Assembly (NCBI RefSeq): GCF_050107595.1
Contig: NZ_JBNILH010000004.1
Coordinates: 186,001-250,000 of the forward strand
Direction of reading: 5' to 3'
DNA: 64,000 nt
DNA from: Bacillus_AB infantis_C
GTDB taxonomy: Bacteria > Bacillota > Bacilli > Bacillales > Cytobacillaceae
A program made the position numbers and the translations under genes. Positions 48,789 through 56,973 of this stretch are shown piece after piece (the stretch's first letter is position 1; every line of letters begins with the position of its first letter). The notes beneath the pieces are model-generated. The model was not told the DNA's origin and searched no databases. It saw only the letters and a list, made by a program, of their open reading frames with translations.

Positions 48789-50243
48789 TCATCTGCTGAG
48801 ATATCGGATGGCGGCCTTAAGCTGAATATCATTTTCTTCTTTCTTGGTTTCGGCGATAATCGCCTGTTCAAGTTCAGCAGCGGTCTTGCTGTCAATCTTG
48901 CCTGTTGCCTCCATCCCCTGATGCTGCTGGAATGCTTTGACCGCCGTTTCGGTCGCTTCACTGAAATAGCCGTCCTTCCGTCCAGGCGACAGGCCGAGCC
49001 CATCAAGCATGATCTGGGCATTTTTCACCTGCTCATTATTCATATCAAGCACAAGCGGTTTCTCCAGATTAAGCGGGTGGGTATGGAAGATCTCCGGCTG
49101 TACGACTTCAATCGTCGGCTTGATCCCTTTCCTATGAATCCAATTTCCATCCGGCGTCAGCCATTTGAACAATGTCAGTTTAATATTGCTTCCATCCCCC
49201 ATCGGAACGGGCTGCTGGACTGTCCCTTTTCCAAAGGTGGATTCTCCGATGAGCGGGTAGCCTGCCCCTTCCTCCAGTGCTCCGGCAAGAATTTCAGACG
49301 CAGACGCACTGCCTTTATCAATCAGAACGGCTACCGGATAGTCTTTTTCTTTCTCAAGCTCTGAAAAATATCTTGTTTTATCTCCGTTCCTTTTTTGAAT
49401 CTGAACATACGGCTTTTCTTTAGTAACGAGACCTTTCAGAATTTCCTCGACGCTGGACAGCAGTCCCCCCGGATTGCCGCGCACATCGATGATCAGTCCA
49501 TCCAATCCCTCTTTCTCAAGCTTTTTCAGCTCCTTGCTGAATTCTTTTGCTGTTTCCTCAGAAAAAGTCGTAATTTCGATATGGCCGATTTTTTTATCGT
49601 TTTCTTTTTTCATATCCGCATAGACGGTGATCTGCGGAATTTCATCTCTTTTCACCTTTACTGTCAGCGGCTCCTGAAGACCCTGCCTCCGTATTTCCAG
49701 CATAACATTGGTTCCTTTTTCACCGCGGATTTTCAATGTGGCTTCATATAAATCAAGGCCTTCAACACTTTCACCATCCACCTTCAGGATCTGGTCGTTT
49801 GGCTTCAGGCCGGCTTTCTCTGCAGGAGAATCCTTAAAAGGAGATACAATAATCATCTTGCCTTCCAGCATGCTCACTTCCGCTCCGATCCCTTCAAACG
49901 ATGATTCAAGCGTTTCATTGAATTGCCTGGCCGTTTCTTCGTTCATATATACCGAATAAGGATCATCCAGTGTAGAAAGCATTCCCTGGATGGCCCCTTC
50001 TACCAGCCGCTCTCCCTCTACCTTCTCTACATAGCTTCCGAGAATCAGCTCATACGCCTGGCCTACCTTCCCGAGCTCCTCCGGTGCAGCGCTGCCTGAA
50101 TCTTCCTTGCCTTCCAATCCGGCTTTGGGCTCAAGGCCTGCCTCTTTTTGCGAATGATAGAACCACTGCATTCCAGCATACGTCCCTCCCGATCCGGCCA
50201 GCAGTGACCCGGCCATAAAAAAAGCGATCACTCTTCGATTCAT
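48789..50243 (-). CDS. ctpB: Carboxyl-terminal processing protease CtpB
   Basis: S41-family serine protease of 484 residues with an N-terminal membrane anchor (about 6-24), a PDZ domain (about 105-185), a protease core with the catalytic Ser in KGSASASEIL and the catalytic Lys in STFGKGTV, and a C-terminal PG_binding_1 domain (about 395-455, DGLGLSPGRKDGYFSE). B. subtilis CtpB cleaves SpoIVFA/SpoIVFB-complex proteins to activate SigK. The order with minJ and ftsEX supports the call. Confidence 0.93.
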   Translation of the reverse strand: MNRRVIAFFMAGSLLAGSGGTYAGMQWFYHSQKEAGLEPKAGLEGKEDSGSAAPEELGKVGQAYELILGSYVEKVEGERLVEGAIQGMLSTLDDPYSVYMNEETARQFNETLESSFEGIGAEVSMLEGKMIIVSPFKDSPAEKAGLKPNDQILKVDGESVEGLDLYEATLKIRGEKGTNVMLEIRRQGLQEPLTVKVKRDEIPQITVYADMKKENDKKIGHIEITTFSEETAKEFSKELKKLEKEGLDGLIIDVRGNPGGLLSSVEEILKGLVTKEKPYVQIQKRNGDKTRYFSELEKEKDYPVAVLIDKGSASASEILAGALEEGAGYPLIGESTFGKGTVQQPVPMGDGSNIKLTLFKWLTPDGNWIHRKGIKPTIEVVQPEIFHTHPLNLEKPLVLDMNNEQVKNAQIMLDGLGLSPGRKDGYFSEATETAVKAFQQHQGMEATGKIDSKTAAELEQAIIAETKKEENDIQLKAAIRYLSR

Positions 50244-50436
50244 AGCTATCTTCCTTTCATAAGCCTTAAGCTTGATATTTCACTATATGAAAGATATGGA
50301 CAGGTTATGATGGAATCCATTTTCCCCTTAGCTTTAAATCGCACTCTTTCCCTTTTTATTGGTAATCACCCCTGCTTTAAGGGTAAAATGGTAACGGAGT
50401 TTATGAATAACTTGCTGGCTGAAGGAGGAAAGCTTT

Positions 50437-51474
50437 TTGGATGAAATGACTAATAATCAATATAAAATCGGGCAAACGACCTTCCAATGGAATGAAAGCA
50501 GCGGTTCCCTTAATTTTGAAGGAGATGATGCCATTCTCCTTTGGACCAAAACAGCCCTGAAAACCTTTATGAACACAATCGAAGAAGTAGCAGGAGATGA
50601 TTCTGCCAGACTGGTGCTTGAAACAGCGGGCTACAGAACCGGTGAGGATGTAAGCAGATTTTATAAAAGCACAGGCAAAAGTGTAGAGGCAATTATCGAA
50701 TATCTTCCCTCACTCTATAGAAGTGCCGGATGGGGACAGGTTGAGATAACCGAATATTCCATGGGTAAAAGAACGGCGATGCTGCGTCTTAATAATGACT
50801 GGGAAGAAAGGGTCATCCGCGCCCAGGGAAAAAGCGCTGCAGGAGCCTTCATTCCGGGCCACTGGGCAGGTGTGCTGTCAGGCCTGTTTGCCACAAGCAT
50901 CTGGTATGAAATCACAGCCAGCACCTTTGAAGGAAGTACTTACACGGAAATCAGCTATTTCCCTTCCCAAATCACACCACAAGACAATATCCATGACAGC
51001 ATTCGAAAGAAAGAGCAGCAGGCAATCCTCGAACTTGAAAGAAAAGTCGAGCAGCGTACAAGAGAATTGAGCGAGCTGGTGAATGATCTGTCTTCTCCGC
51101 TTATCCCTGTAATAGATGGCATTACAGTCCTTCCTTTAATGGGCAAATTTGAGGAGAACCGTTCATCACAGCTCATCGAAAAGGTTCTTTCAGGCCTTCT
51201 GCTTCATAAACCCTCTACACTGATTGTGGATATAACAGGCATCAACTCGGTTGATGACTATATTCTGGAGCTTTTGAATAACCTGACAAAAACTACCACC
51301 CTGATGGGTGTCAAGCCTTTCATTGTAGGAATCTCCCCGCAGATCAGCATGCAGCTGACAGAGCGGAATATCACGCTGAATGACCAGCACTGTTTTGCCA
51401 CACTCAAGCATGCCATCAATGAGGCGCTGAGCATGGAGGGCCTTGAGATCGCACCTGTAAAAAAGACCGACTGA
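50437..51474 (+). CDS. STAS-domain protein with V4R/XylR-N-like sensor domain
   Basis: 345 residues. The N-terminal half (about 20-190) resembles the V4R/XylR-N ligand-binding fold (RLVLETAGYRTGEDVSRFY; AGVLSGLFATSIWYEI). A helical linker (about 195-225) joins it to a C-terminal RsbR-type STAS domain (about 226-335; VLPLMGKFEENRSSQLIEKV; LIVDITGINSVDDYI). This arrangement is seen in RsbR paralogues and related stress or light sensors. The start is TTG, eight bases after GGAGG. It is monocistronic with its own terminator. Confidence 0.78.
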   Translation: MDEMTNNQYKIGQTTFQWNESSGSLNFEGDDAILLWTKTALKTFMNTIEEVAGDDSARLVLETAGYRTGEDVSRFYKSTGKSVEAIIEYLPSLYRSAGWGQVEITEYSMGKRTAMLRLNNDWEERVIRAQGKSAAGAFIPGHWAGVLSGLFATSIWYEITASTFEGSTYTEISYFPSQITPQDNIHDSIRKKEQQAILELERKVEQRTRELSELVNDLSSPLIPVIDGITVLPLMGKFEENRSSQLIEKVLSGLLLHKPSTLIVDITGINSVDDYILELLNNLTKTTTLMGVKPFIVGISPQISMQLTERNITLNDQHCFATLKHAINEALSMEGLEIAPVKKTD

Positions 51475-51487
51475 TCTTTTTGTGCAT

Positions 51488-51526
51488 AAAAAAAAGGAAG
51501 AAGCATCCAGGCTTCTTCCTTTTTTA
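51488..51526. terminator. Bidirectional terminator
   Basis: Stem AAGGAAGAAGC / GCTTCTTCCTT with a 6-nt loop, with poly-A before and poly-T after. It serves the convergent STAS-protein and M23-hydrolase genes. Confidence 0.93.
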
Positions 51527-52864
51527 TTACATCGGTACGATGCCGATTGGATTGATGGCATTGGATTTGGCTGCATTCCAAGGGCCTCTGTGCAGTTCGA
51601 AGTGCAAATGCTGCCCTTGTGAATCACCGGTGTTGCCCATGATTCCGATCTGCTGACCTTTTGAGACAGTCGCTCCTGTGCCGATTGAGCGGCTGCTTAA
51701 ATGTGCATAAACAGTCGTGTATACTTGTCCCTCAATAGAATGGGAGATGAATACGACATTTCCATAGCTGCTGGAGTAATATGATCTGATGACAACGCCA
51801 TTTGCCGCTGCCACAACTGGGACAGTACCGCTTTTAGCGATGTCCACACCAGCGTGGAAACTTCCCCAGCGCTGTCCAAGTCCGGATGTCACAACACCTG
51901 CAGCAGGCTTCGTGAAGTTTCCTCCTGAAATCGAAGGTGCGGATGATACTGGGCCACCGCCTCCACCGCTGCTATTACTGCTGCTTCCTGCTGAGCTGTT
52001 TTTCTTGGCAGCCGCAGCAGCTGCCGCAGCTGCTGCACGCCTTTGGCGCTCAAGCTCAGCCTGCCTTGCTAATTCTGCCTGGTGCTTTTTCTCAAGCTCG
52101 ATTGCCTGCTTGATGGCTGCTTCCTGGGCAGCCAGCAGTTCGTTTTCTTCTTCAAGATTCAGCTTTTCAGCGTGCTTATGCTCTTCCTGATTCTTTAAGC
52201 TGGCCATCAGCTTGTTCTTTTCAGCTTTCTGTGCATCTAACTGCTTCTTCATGGCCTCAAGATCGGTGCGCATCTTCTCCAGGGAAGCAAGCTCGCTTTC
52301 CACCTTTGCCTGAGTCTCTTCAAGAAGCTTTTTGTCTGCCTCGTGCTCGCGCAGGATATCCTGGTCTGCTTCCACGATCGTAGCCACAGCCCCAACGCGG
52401 TCAATGAAATCGCTGAAGTTCTGTGCTCCCATCAGGACATCCAGATAGCTGACCATTCCGCCATTTTCCTGGAAGGAGCGGGCACGGTCCTTAAGCATTT
52501 CGTTCCGCTTGTTGATTCGGTCAGTGATGACAACGATCTCTGCCTTCAGTTTTTCTATTTCTTCTTTCGTTGCTGCAATCTGCTCTGTTTTTTCCTTGAT
52601 TTTTGTTTCCGTATCGGAGATGGACAGGCTCAGGCGCTCAAGCTCCTTGCTCACCTGGTCCTGCTCACCCTGAAGTCTATTAATCTCTGAATCTGCGCTG
52701 TTAATCTTGCTGTCATTGCCGGAGCGCTGCTCCTGGATTTGATTTTTCTTGCTTTCCAGATCACTGATTTTGCTTGCTGATGCCTGGCTGGCAGGGATGC
52801 CTCCAAAGATGCTTCCCAGACCGACAGCCGTGGCAAAAGAAAACGCCGCTATTGATTTTTTCAA
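51527..52864 (-). CDS. Secreted coiled-coil M23 (LytM) murein hydrolase
   Basis: About 445 residues. A signal peptide (about 1-33, ending ASQASA) is followed by a long coiled coil (about 36-250), an Ala-rich linker with ten consecutive Ala, a Ser/Gly linker, and a LytM endopeptidase domain (about 330-440). The zinc and catalytic motifs HAGVDIA and HLHFELH are intact. The start is TTG at 52864, ten bases after AAAGGAG; the upstream ATG lacks a site. Placed directly downstream of ftsEX, it is probably the hydrolase activated by FtsEX. Confidence 0.87.
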   Translation of the reverse strand: MKKSIAAFSFATAVGLGSIFGGIPASQASASKISDLESKKNQIQEQRSGNDSKINSADSEINRLQGEQDQVSKELERLSLSISDTETKIKEKTEQIAATKEEIEKLKAEIVVITDRINKRNEMLKDRARSFQENGGMVSYLDVLMGAQNFSDFIDRVGAVATIVEADQDILREHEADKKLLEETQAKVESELASLEKMRTDLEAMKKQLDAQKAEKNKLMASLKNQEEHKHAEKLNLEEENELLAAQEAAIKQAIELEKKHQAELARQAELERQRRAAAAAAAAAAKKNSSAGSSSNSSGGGGGPVSSAPSISGGNFTKPAAGVVTSGLGQRWGSFHAGVDIAKSGTVPVVAAANGVVIRSYYSSSYGNVVFISHSIEGQVYTTVYAHLSSRSIGTGATVSKGQQIGIMGNTGDSQGQHLHFELHRGPWNAAKSNAINPIGIVPM

Positions 52865-53022
52865 GTTCCGATTTCTCCTTTCCAATGAGGCCATATGTAC
52901 GGGTTAGATCGTCTTCTATATGTTTTTGAAACTTTTCATACTATTCATACGTCTATTCTATGACGCATAAAGGGCCCGGAGTATGGTTCCCCCCTGCAGG
53001 GCCCTTCCATGCATCTTTTCTT

Positions 53023-53916
53023 TTATACTTTTAGGAATTTGCGGACACTCATCAGGCTGCCCCAGACTCCGATCAATGCTCCCATCAGAATGAGGAGTGC
53101 GGATACCTGGTAGACAAATGGATTGAATTCCAGCAGCTGGATGAAATGGCCTTGAAGCCTTGGCGAGATATAATCATAGGCATAATTATATGTGGTTGCG
53201 ACCAGCACAATCGGAAGGATCGCACCCAGCACTCCCAGCCACAGCCCTTCAAGGAAGAACGGCCAGCGGATAAAGGCATTGGTCGCCCCTACCAGCTTCA
53301 TAATCTCAATTTCTCTTCTTCTTGCTACGATTGTTATTTTAATTGTATTTGAAATCAGGAACATGGCGGTGAACAGCAGCCCCACTACCAGGACAAGGCC
53401 GACATTCCGGCTGGTCTTGATAAAGCTGAACAGCTTTTCTACCTGTCCCTGTCCGTATTTTACCTTTGTCGCATATTGCAGCTTTTCAATCTTCTCTGCC
53501 GCCTTCATTGTATCTTCCGGGTTTTTCGTCTTTACGATAAATACATCGTTCAACGGATTGTCCTGTTCAAAAAGCTTGAAGGCCTGGCCTTCATCCCCAA
53601 GACTGTCTATCAGATTGGTCAATTCTTCTTCCTTTGCTGAAAATTCGACGCTTCCCACTTCGGGTATCTGTTCTATTTTATTCCGTAAAACCTGCTGATC
53701 CTGCTCATTTGCAGCAACATCGATGTGAACGCGGATTTCCACGTCCTCTTCAATGGTGGTAGCCACTTGATTGAGATTCATCATAATAACGAAAAACACA
53801 CCGACCAGGATAAGAGTGACAGTCACCGCACTGGCGGATGCGAATGTCATCCATCCATTCCGGCCGAGGCTTTTAAAGCTTTCCCTGATGTGACGGCGAA
53901 GGGTTCTAGCTTTCAT
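53023..53916 (-). CDS. ftsX: Cell division ABC transporter permease FtsX
   Basis: 297 residues with four membrane helices: TM1 about 21-44, a large extracytoplasmic loop to about 165, then TM2-TM4. The N terminus MKARTLRRHIRESFKSLGRNGWMTF matches Bacillus FtsX; the frame is open 18 codons further, but GGGGGGAT precedes the ATG at 53916. It overlaps ftsE by 11 bp. FtsEX transmits an ATP-driven signal to a peptidoglycan hydrolase, here probably the M23 protein encoded next. Confidence 0.95.
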   Translation of the reverse strand: MKARTLRRHIRESFKSLGRNGWMTFASASAVTVTLILVGVFFVIMMNLNQVATTIEEDVEIRVHIDVAANEQDQQVLRNKIEQIPEVGSVEFSAKEEELTNLIDSLGDEGQAFKLFEQDNPLNDVFIVKTKNPEDTMKAAEKIEKLQYATKVKYGQGQVEKLFSFIKTSRNVGLVLVVGLLFTAMFLISNTIKITIVARRREIEIMKLVGATNAFIRWPFFLEGLWLGVLGAILPIVLVATTYNYAYDYISPRLQGHFIQLLEFNPFVYQVSALLILMGALIGVWGSLMSVRKFLKV

Positions 53917-54592
53917 AACCGTAATCCCCCCTCTGCTCATCCCGTATAATTTTTCCGCCTTCAATGGCAATTACGCGATGCTTGATTGTATTTACGATCT
54001 CTTTGTTGTGCGTCGCCATTACGACGGTTGTGCCCCTCGTATTGATTTCATCAAAGATATTCATGATTTCCCATGAGGTTTCGGGATCAAGGTTCCCGGT
54101 AGGCTCATCGGCAATGACTACCTTCGGTGAATTCACGATGGAGCGGGCAATGGATACACGCTGCTGCTCCCCGCCTGACAGTTCAGTCGGCAGCATGCGG
54201 GCCTTATGCTTCAGGTTGACCAGCTCAAGGGTTTCCATAACCTGTTTTTTAATATATTTTGGCTGCTCCTCGATAACTTCAAGGGCGAATGCGACATTCT
54301 CGTAAACTGTCAAAGTAGGAAGCAGCTTGAAATCCTGGAATACAACGCCGATGTTTCGGCGGAGCAGCGGTACTTTGTTTGACCTCAGCTTTTCAAGATT
54401 CACGCCATTTATCATAATCGTACCGGATGTCGGCCTCTCTTCCCTGTACATCATTTTGATGAAGGTTGATTTGCCGGCCCCGCTCGGACCTACAACATAT
54501 ACAAACTCTCCTTGCTTGATCCGTACGTTTATCCCGTTGGCAGCAGTTACTCCGTTGGAATACTTCTTATATACGTCTTGCATTTCGATCAT
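53906..54592 (-). CDS. ftsE: Cell division ATP-binding protein FtsE
   Basis: ABC ATPase of 228 residues. Walker A is GPSGAGKST (about 36-44), the signature LSGGEQQRVSIARSI, Walker B VVIADEPTGNLD and the H-loop ATHN. It partners FtsX. Two Spo0A-box-like heptamers lie 50-70 bp upstream of the start. Confidence 0.96.
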   Translation of the reverse strand: MIEMQDVYKKYSNGVTAANGINVRIKQGEFVYVVGPSGAGKSTFIKMMYREERPTSGTIMINGVNLEKLRSNKVPLLRRNIGVVFQDFKLLPTLTVYENVAFALEVIEEQPKYIKKQVMETLELVNLKHKARMLPTELSGGEQQRVSIARSIVNSPKVVIADEPTGNLDPETSWEIMNIFDEINTRGTTVVMATHNKEIVNTIKHRVIAIEGGKIIRDEQRGDYGYES

Positions 54593-54643
54593 TTATATCA
54601 CCTGTAGTTTAGTGTTAAGAATAGAATTTACTTTTCGCTATAA

Positions 54644-54661
54644 ATCGACAGCAATTCGACA
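54644..54661 (-). promoter_or_regulatory. Pair of Spo0A-box-like sites upstream of ftsE
   Basis: On the minus strand TGTCGAA (54661-54655) is an exact Spo0A heptamer and TGTCGAT (54650-54644) differs at the last base. They are 11 bp apart, one helical turn. Confidence 0.45.
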
Positions 54662-54885
54662 ACAGTGTTTATAAAAACGTGACAAAATTAAACACAAAAC
54701 TACTAAAAGCAGCTTGTTCGTATTCTCACTCAACCCATTATAACATCATACTTTGTCAAAATAACGGAAAAAAATATTACAGTTTCTTTTCATTTGTATA
54801 AAAAATGATTCTTTATTCCTAAAATCGGGTATCGTAATTTTCTAAAATACGACAAAAACACTGGAAAAACCTTCTTATTTTTAGA

Positions 54886-54927
54886 AATAAAAAAACCGCT
54901 CTCCTACTAAAGTAGGACACAGCGGTT
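54886..54927 (-). terminator. cccB terminator
   Basis: Two-part stem AACCGCT / AGCGGTT and TCCTACT / AGTAGGA, followed by UUUUUAUUU on the minus strand. Confidence 0.9.
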
Positions 54928-54936
54928 TCTTTCCTC

Positions 54937-55254
54937 TTACTTTTTAGCTGCCAGCCATTCTGCCACCGCAGCGGCATCCTCGCCTTCAAGAAGCCTTGGC
55001 GGCATGGCACCTTTGCCTTCTGCAATCGTCTTTTCAATTTCTTCCTGGGAAAGCTGTGATCCGATTTTCTCAAGGCTCGGCCCAACCCCGCCCTGCAGAT
55101 TGTCGCCATGGCAGCTTGAGCATTTCTGGGTGAACATTTTTTGCGGATCGCCCGCTCCTGCCGATTCGCTGCCTTCATTTGCTTCTTCCCCGCCTCCGCA
55201 CGCAGCAAGGACTAAGGATGCTCCCATAAAAATCATCATCAATTTCTTCTTCAT
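54937..55254 (-). CDS. cccB: Cytochrome c-551 lipoprotein
   Basis: 105-residue lipoprotein c-type cytochrome. The lipobox LAAC places the lipidated residue at Cys19. A Gly/Glu/Ser linker leads to a heme-binding CSSCH at residues 45-49; the axial Met is in GAMPPRLL near residue 87. It acts as an electron carrier on the outer face of the membrane. It follows yvjA by 46 bp and precedes ftsEX, as in B. subtilis. Confidence 0.95.
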   Translation of the reverse strand: MKKKLMMIFMGASLVLAACGGGEEANEGSESAGAGDPQKMFTQKCSSCHGDNLQGGVGPSLEKIGSQLSQEEIEKTIAEGKGAMPPRLLEGEDAAAVAEWLAAKK

Positions 55255-55300
55255 TATACATACCTCCCTAGAACCGGATTATTTCCGGACATCCGCAGGC

Positions 55301-56173
55301 CTAGGCGCGCTTAAAGCCTTCGCCGAGCACTTCAGATGCATCCATTACTATAATAAACGCTTGAGGATCTATGGTCTTGACGAGTTGTTTCAATTTAGTG
55401 AACTCCGTCTGATCAACAACACACATCAGGATAGGGCGTTCATGGTCGGTATATCCGCCATATGCTGATAGTTTTGTCACTCCGCGGTCAATTTTATTCA
55501 AAATGCCTTCCCTGACAGCTGCCTGATTGTCTGTTATAATCATGGCCATTTTGGAACGGCTGAAGCCAACCTGGATCAAATCAATCGTCTTGGTTGTCAC
55601 ATAAAGGGCAATAAGTGCATACAACCCTCTTTCAATATCAAAGATGACCGCTGCAGACAGGACGATCAAGCCATCAATGATAGCCACACATGTCCCAAGG
55701 GTCAGCCCCGTATATTTATTGATGATCTGAGCCGCCAGATCGGTGCCTCCCGTTGAAGCCTTCCCGCGGAATACAATCCCAAGCCCAAGGCCGACCCCGA
55801 TTCCTCCGAACAGGGCGCCAAGAAGCGGATCCTGTGTCCATGGCTCCGCACGGCTCGTCAAAAATACGACAAACGGCAGGAAAATGGTTCCGGCCAAGGT
55901 CTTTGCCCCAAACTGCCTGCCTAAGAATATCAGCCCTGCGACGAACAGCGGAATATTAAATGCCCACTGCACATAAGCCGGCTCCCAGCCAACCAATGCG
56001 TCCAATATCGTACTGATCCCGCTCACACCGCCGGAAGCAATCCGGTTCGGCAGCAAAAACACATTGAACGCCACCGCCACAATCCCGGATCCCACAAGCA
56101 CAAACAAATACTCAAGCGCCCGCTCCGCCCCAGGGTTATATGTACTTCCCCTCTTTTTCCTGCTCACTTGCAT
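55301..56173 (-). CDS. yvjA: YitT-family membrane protein YvjA
   Basis: 290 residues: five to six membrane helices over about 20-185 (YitT_membrane domain, with GSGIVAVAFNVFLLPNRIASGGVSGI and STGGTDLAAQIINK) and a C-terminal cytoplasmic DUF2179 domain (about 205-285; MAMIITDNQAAVREGIL). The function is unknown. AAAGGAG lies four bases before the ATG, and a GTG two codons later is better spaced. A sigma-A promoter is 95-125 bp upstream, with a 24-codon ORF between. Confidence 0.88.
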   Translation of the reverse strand: MQVSRKKRGSTYNPGAERALEYLFVLVGSGIVAVAFNVFLLPNRIASGGVSGISTILDALVGWEPAYVQWAFNIPLFVAGLIFLGRQFGAKTLAGTIFLPFVVFLTSRAEPWTQDPLLGALFGGIGVGLGLGIVFRGKASTGGTDLAAQIINKYTGLTLGTCVAIIDGLIVLSAAVIFDIERGLYALIALYVTTKTIDLIQVGFSRSKMAMIITDNQAAVREGILNKIDRGVTKLSAYGGYTDHERPILMCVVDQTEFTKLKQLVKTIDPQAFIIVMDASEVLGEGFKRA

Positions 56174-56268
56174 CCTGCTCCTTTATTGGTGACAGGCATC
56201 TTCCGAGACTTTGTCGAAAGTTTCCTGTTTACTTTTTTTCTTCCAGAGGCTTTTCATAGCCGACAGTG

Positions 56269-56297
56269 AGTATAGCATGTTGAAAAAAGGCTGTAAA
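56269..56297 (-). promoter_or_regulatory. Sigma-A promoter upstream of yvjA
   Basis: TTTACA (56297-56292), 17-bp spacer, TATACT (56274-56269) on the minus strand, with TGC just before the -10. Confidence 0.68.
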
Positions 56298-56467
56298 TGC
56301 CAATAAAGTGACGTATTAAAGGAGTGGAGCGGAAGTGTATGGATCTACGGGAATCAGATAAACTAAACTAATGGTATCTTTAGTTTTTATCTTTTTTACA
56401 AAAATATACAAGATGGATTCCCGCATACAGAAAAGTGGTATAATGTCGAAAAGGAGGTGAGAAAAAC

Positions 56468-56884
56468 ATGGAGAAGGCGCTCGAACAAATCCTTGTCAGC
56501 ATGCAGGAGCAGATGACGGACCTTGGATCACAGTTGAACAGCCGGTTTGATGGTGTGGATAAAAGGCTTGATTCGATTGAGAACAGACTTACCAATGTTG
56601 AGACTAGGCTGGATTCTGTAGAAAATAGGTTAGATACAGTAGAACTAAGGCTAGGCGGCATGGACAAGCGTTTCGATGCTATGGATGAAAGGTTCGACAA
56701 CTTAACCACTGAAATGAGAAGCCATTTTAAACAAATTGAAACAAAGCTTGATCATCATGAAAAGCTGTACCAGGTGGTCTCCAATGAACTGAACGCTGCT
56801 AAGATTGATATTGAGTACTTAAGCAAGAAAACTGGTGTCCATGATAAAGAGATTAACCAGCTGAAAAAGACGATAAAAGTATAA
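56468..56884 (+). CDS. Coiled-coil protein with heptad-unit repeats
   Basis: 138 residues. Residues about 25-75 consist of seven consecutive 7-residue units of the form R-[LF]-D-x-[VIM]-[ED]-x (RLDSIEN, RLTNVET, RLDSVEN, RLDTVEL, RLGGMDK, RFDAMDE, RFDNL). More helical sequence follows. No signal peptide or membrane segment. AAAGGAGGTGA is an excellent ribosome binding site, with TATAAT 20 bp before it. Similar small coiled-coil proteins occur widely in Bacillus; the function is unknown. Confidence 0.78.
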   Translation: MEKALEQILVSMQEQMTDLGSQLNSRFDGVDKRLDSIENRLTNVETRLDSVENRLDTVELRLGGMDKRFDAMDERFDNLTTEMRSHFKQIETKLDHHEKLYQVVSNELNAAKIDIEYLSKKTGVHDKEINQLKKTIKV

Positions 56885-56929
56885 AAAGCTCCTTACATTC
56901 CTCATCAAATGTCCCACACATAATCCGCA

Positions 56930-56966
56930 TAAAAAAGCCTTTGCCATTTCCGGCAAAGGCTTTTCC
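56930..56966. terminator. Bidirectional terminator
   Basis: Stem AAGCCTTTGCC / GGCAAAGGCTT (56935-56945 and 56952-56962) with a 6-nt loop, poly-U on both strands; between prfB and the convergent coiled-coil gene. Confidence 0.92.
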
Positions 56967-56973
56967 TTCAATA

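Noticed and set aside
52895..53022. GGGCCC inverted arms between ftsX and the M23 hydrolase gene
   Set aside because: The arms are short, the loop is about 20 nt and no U-tract follows, so a terminator is not convincing.
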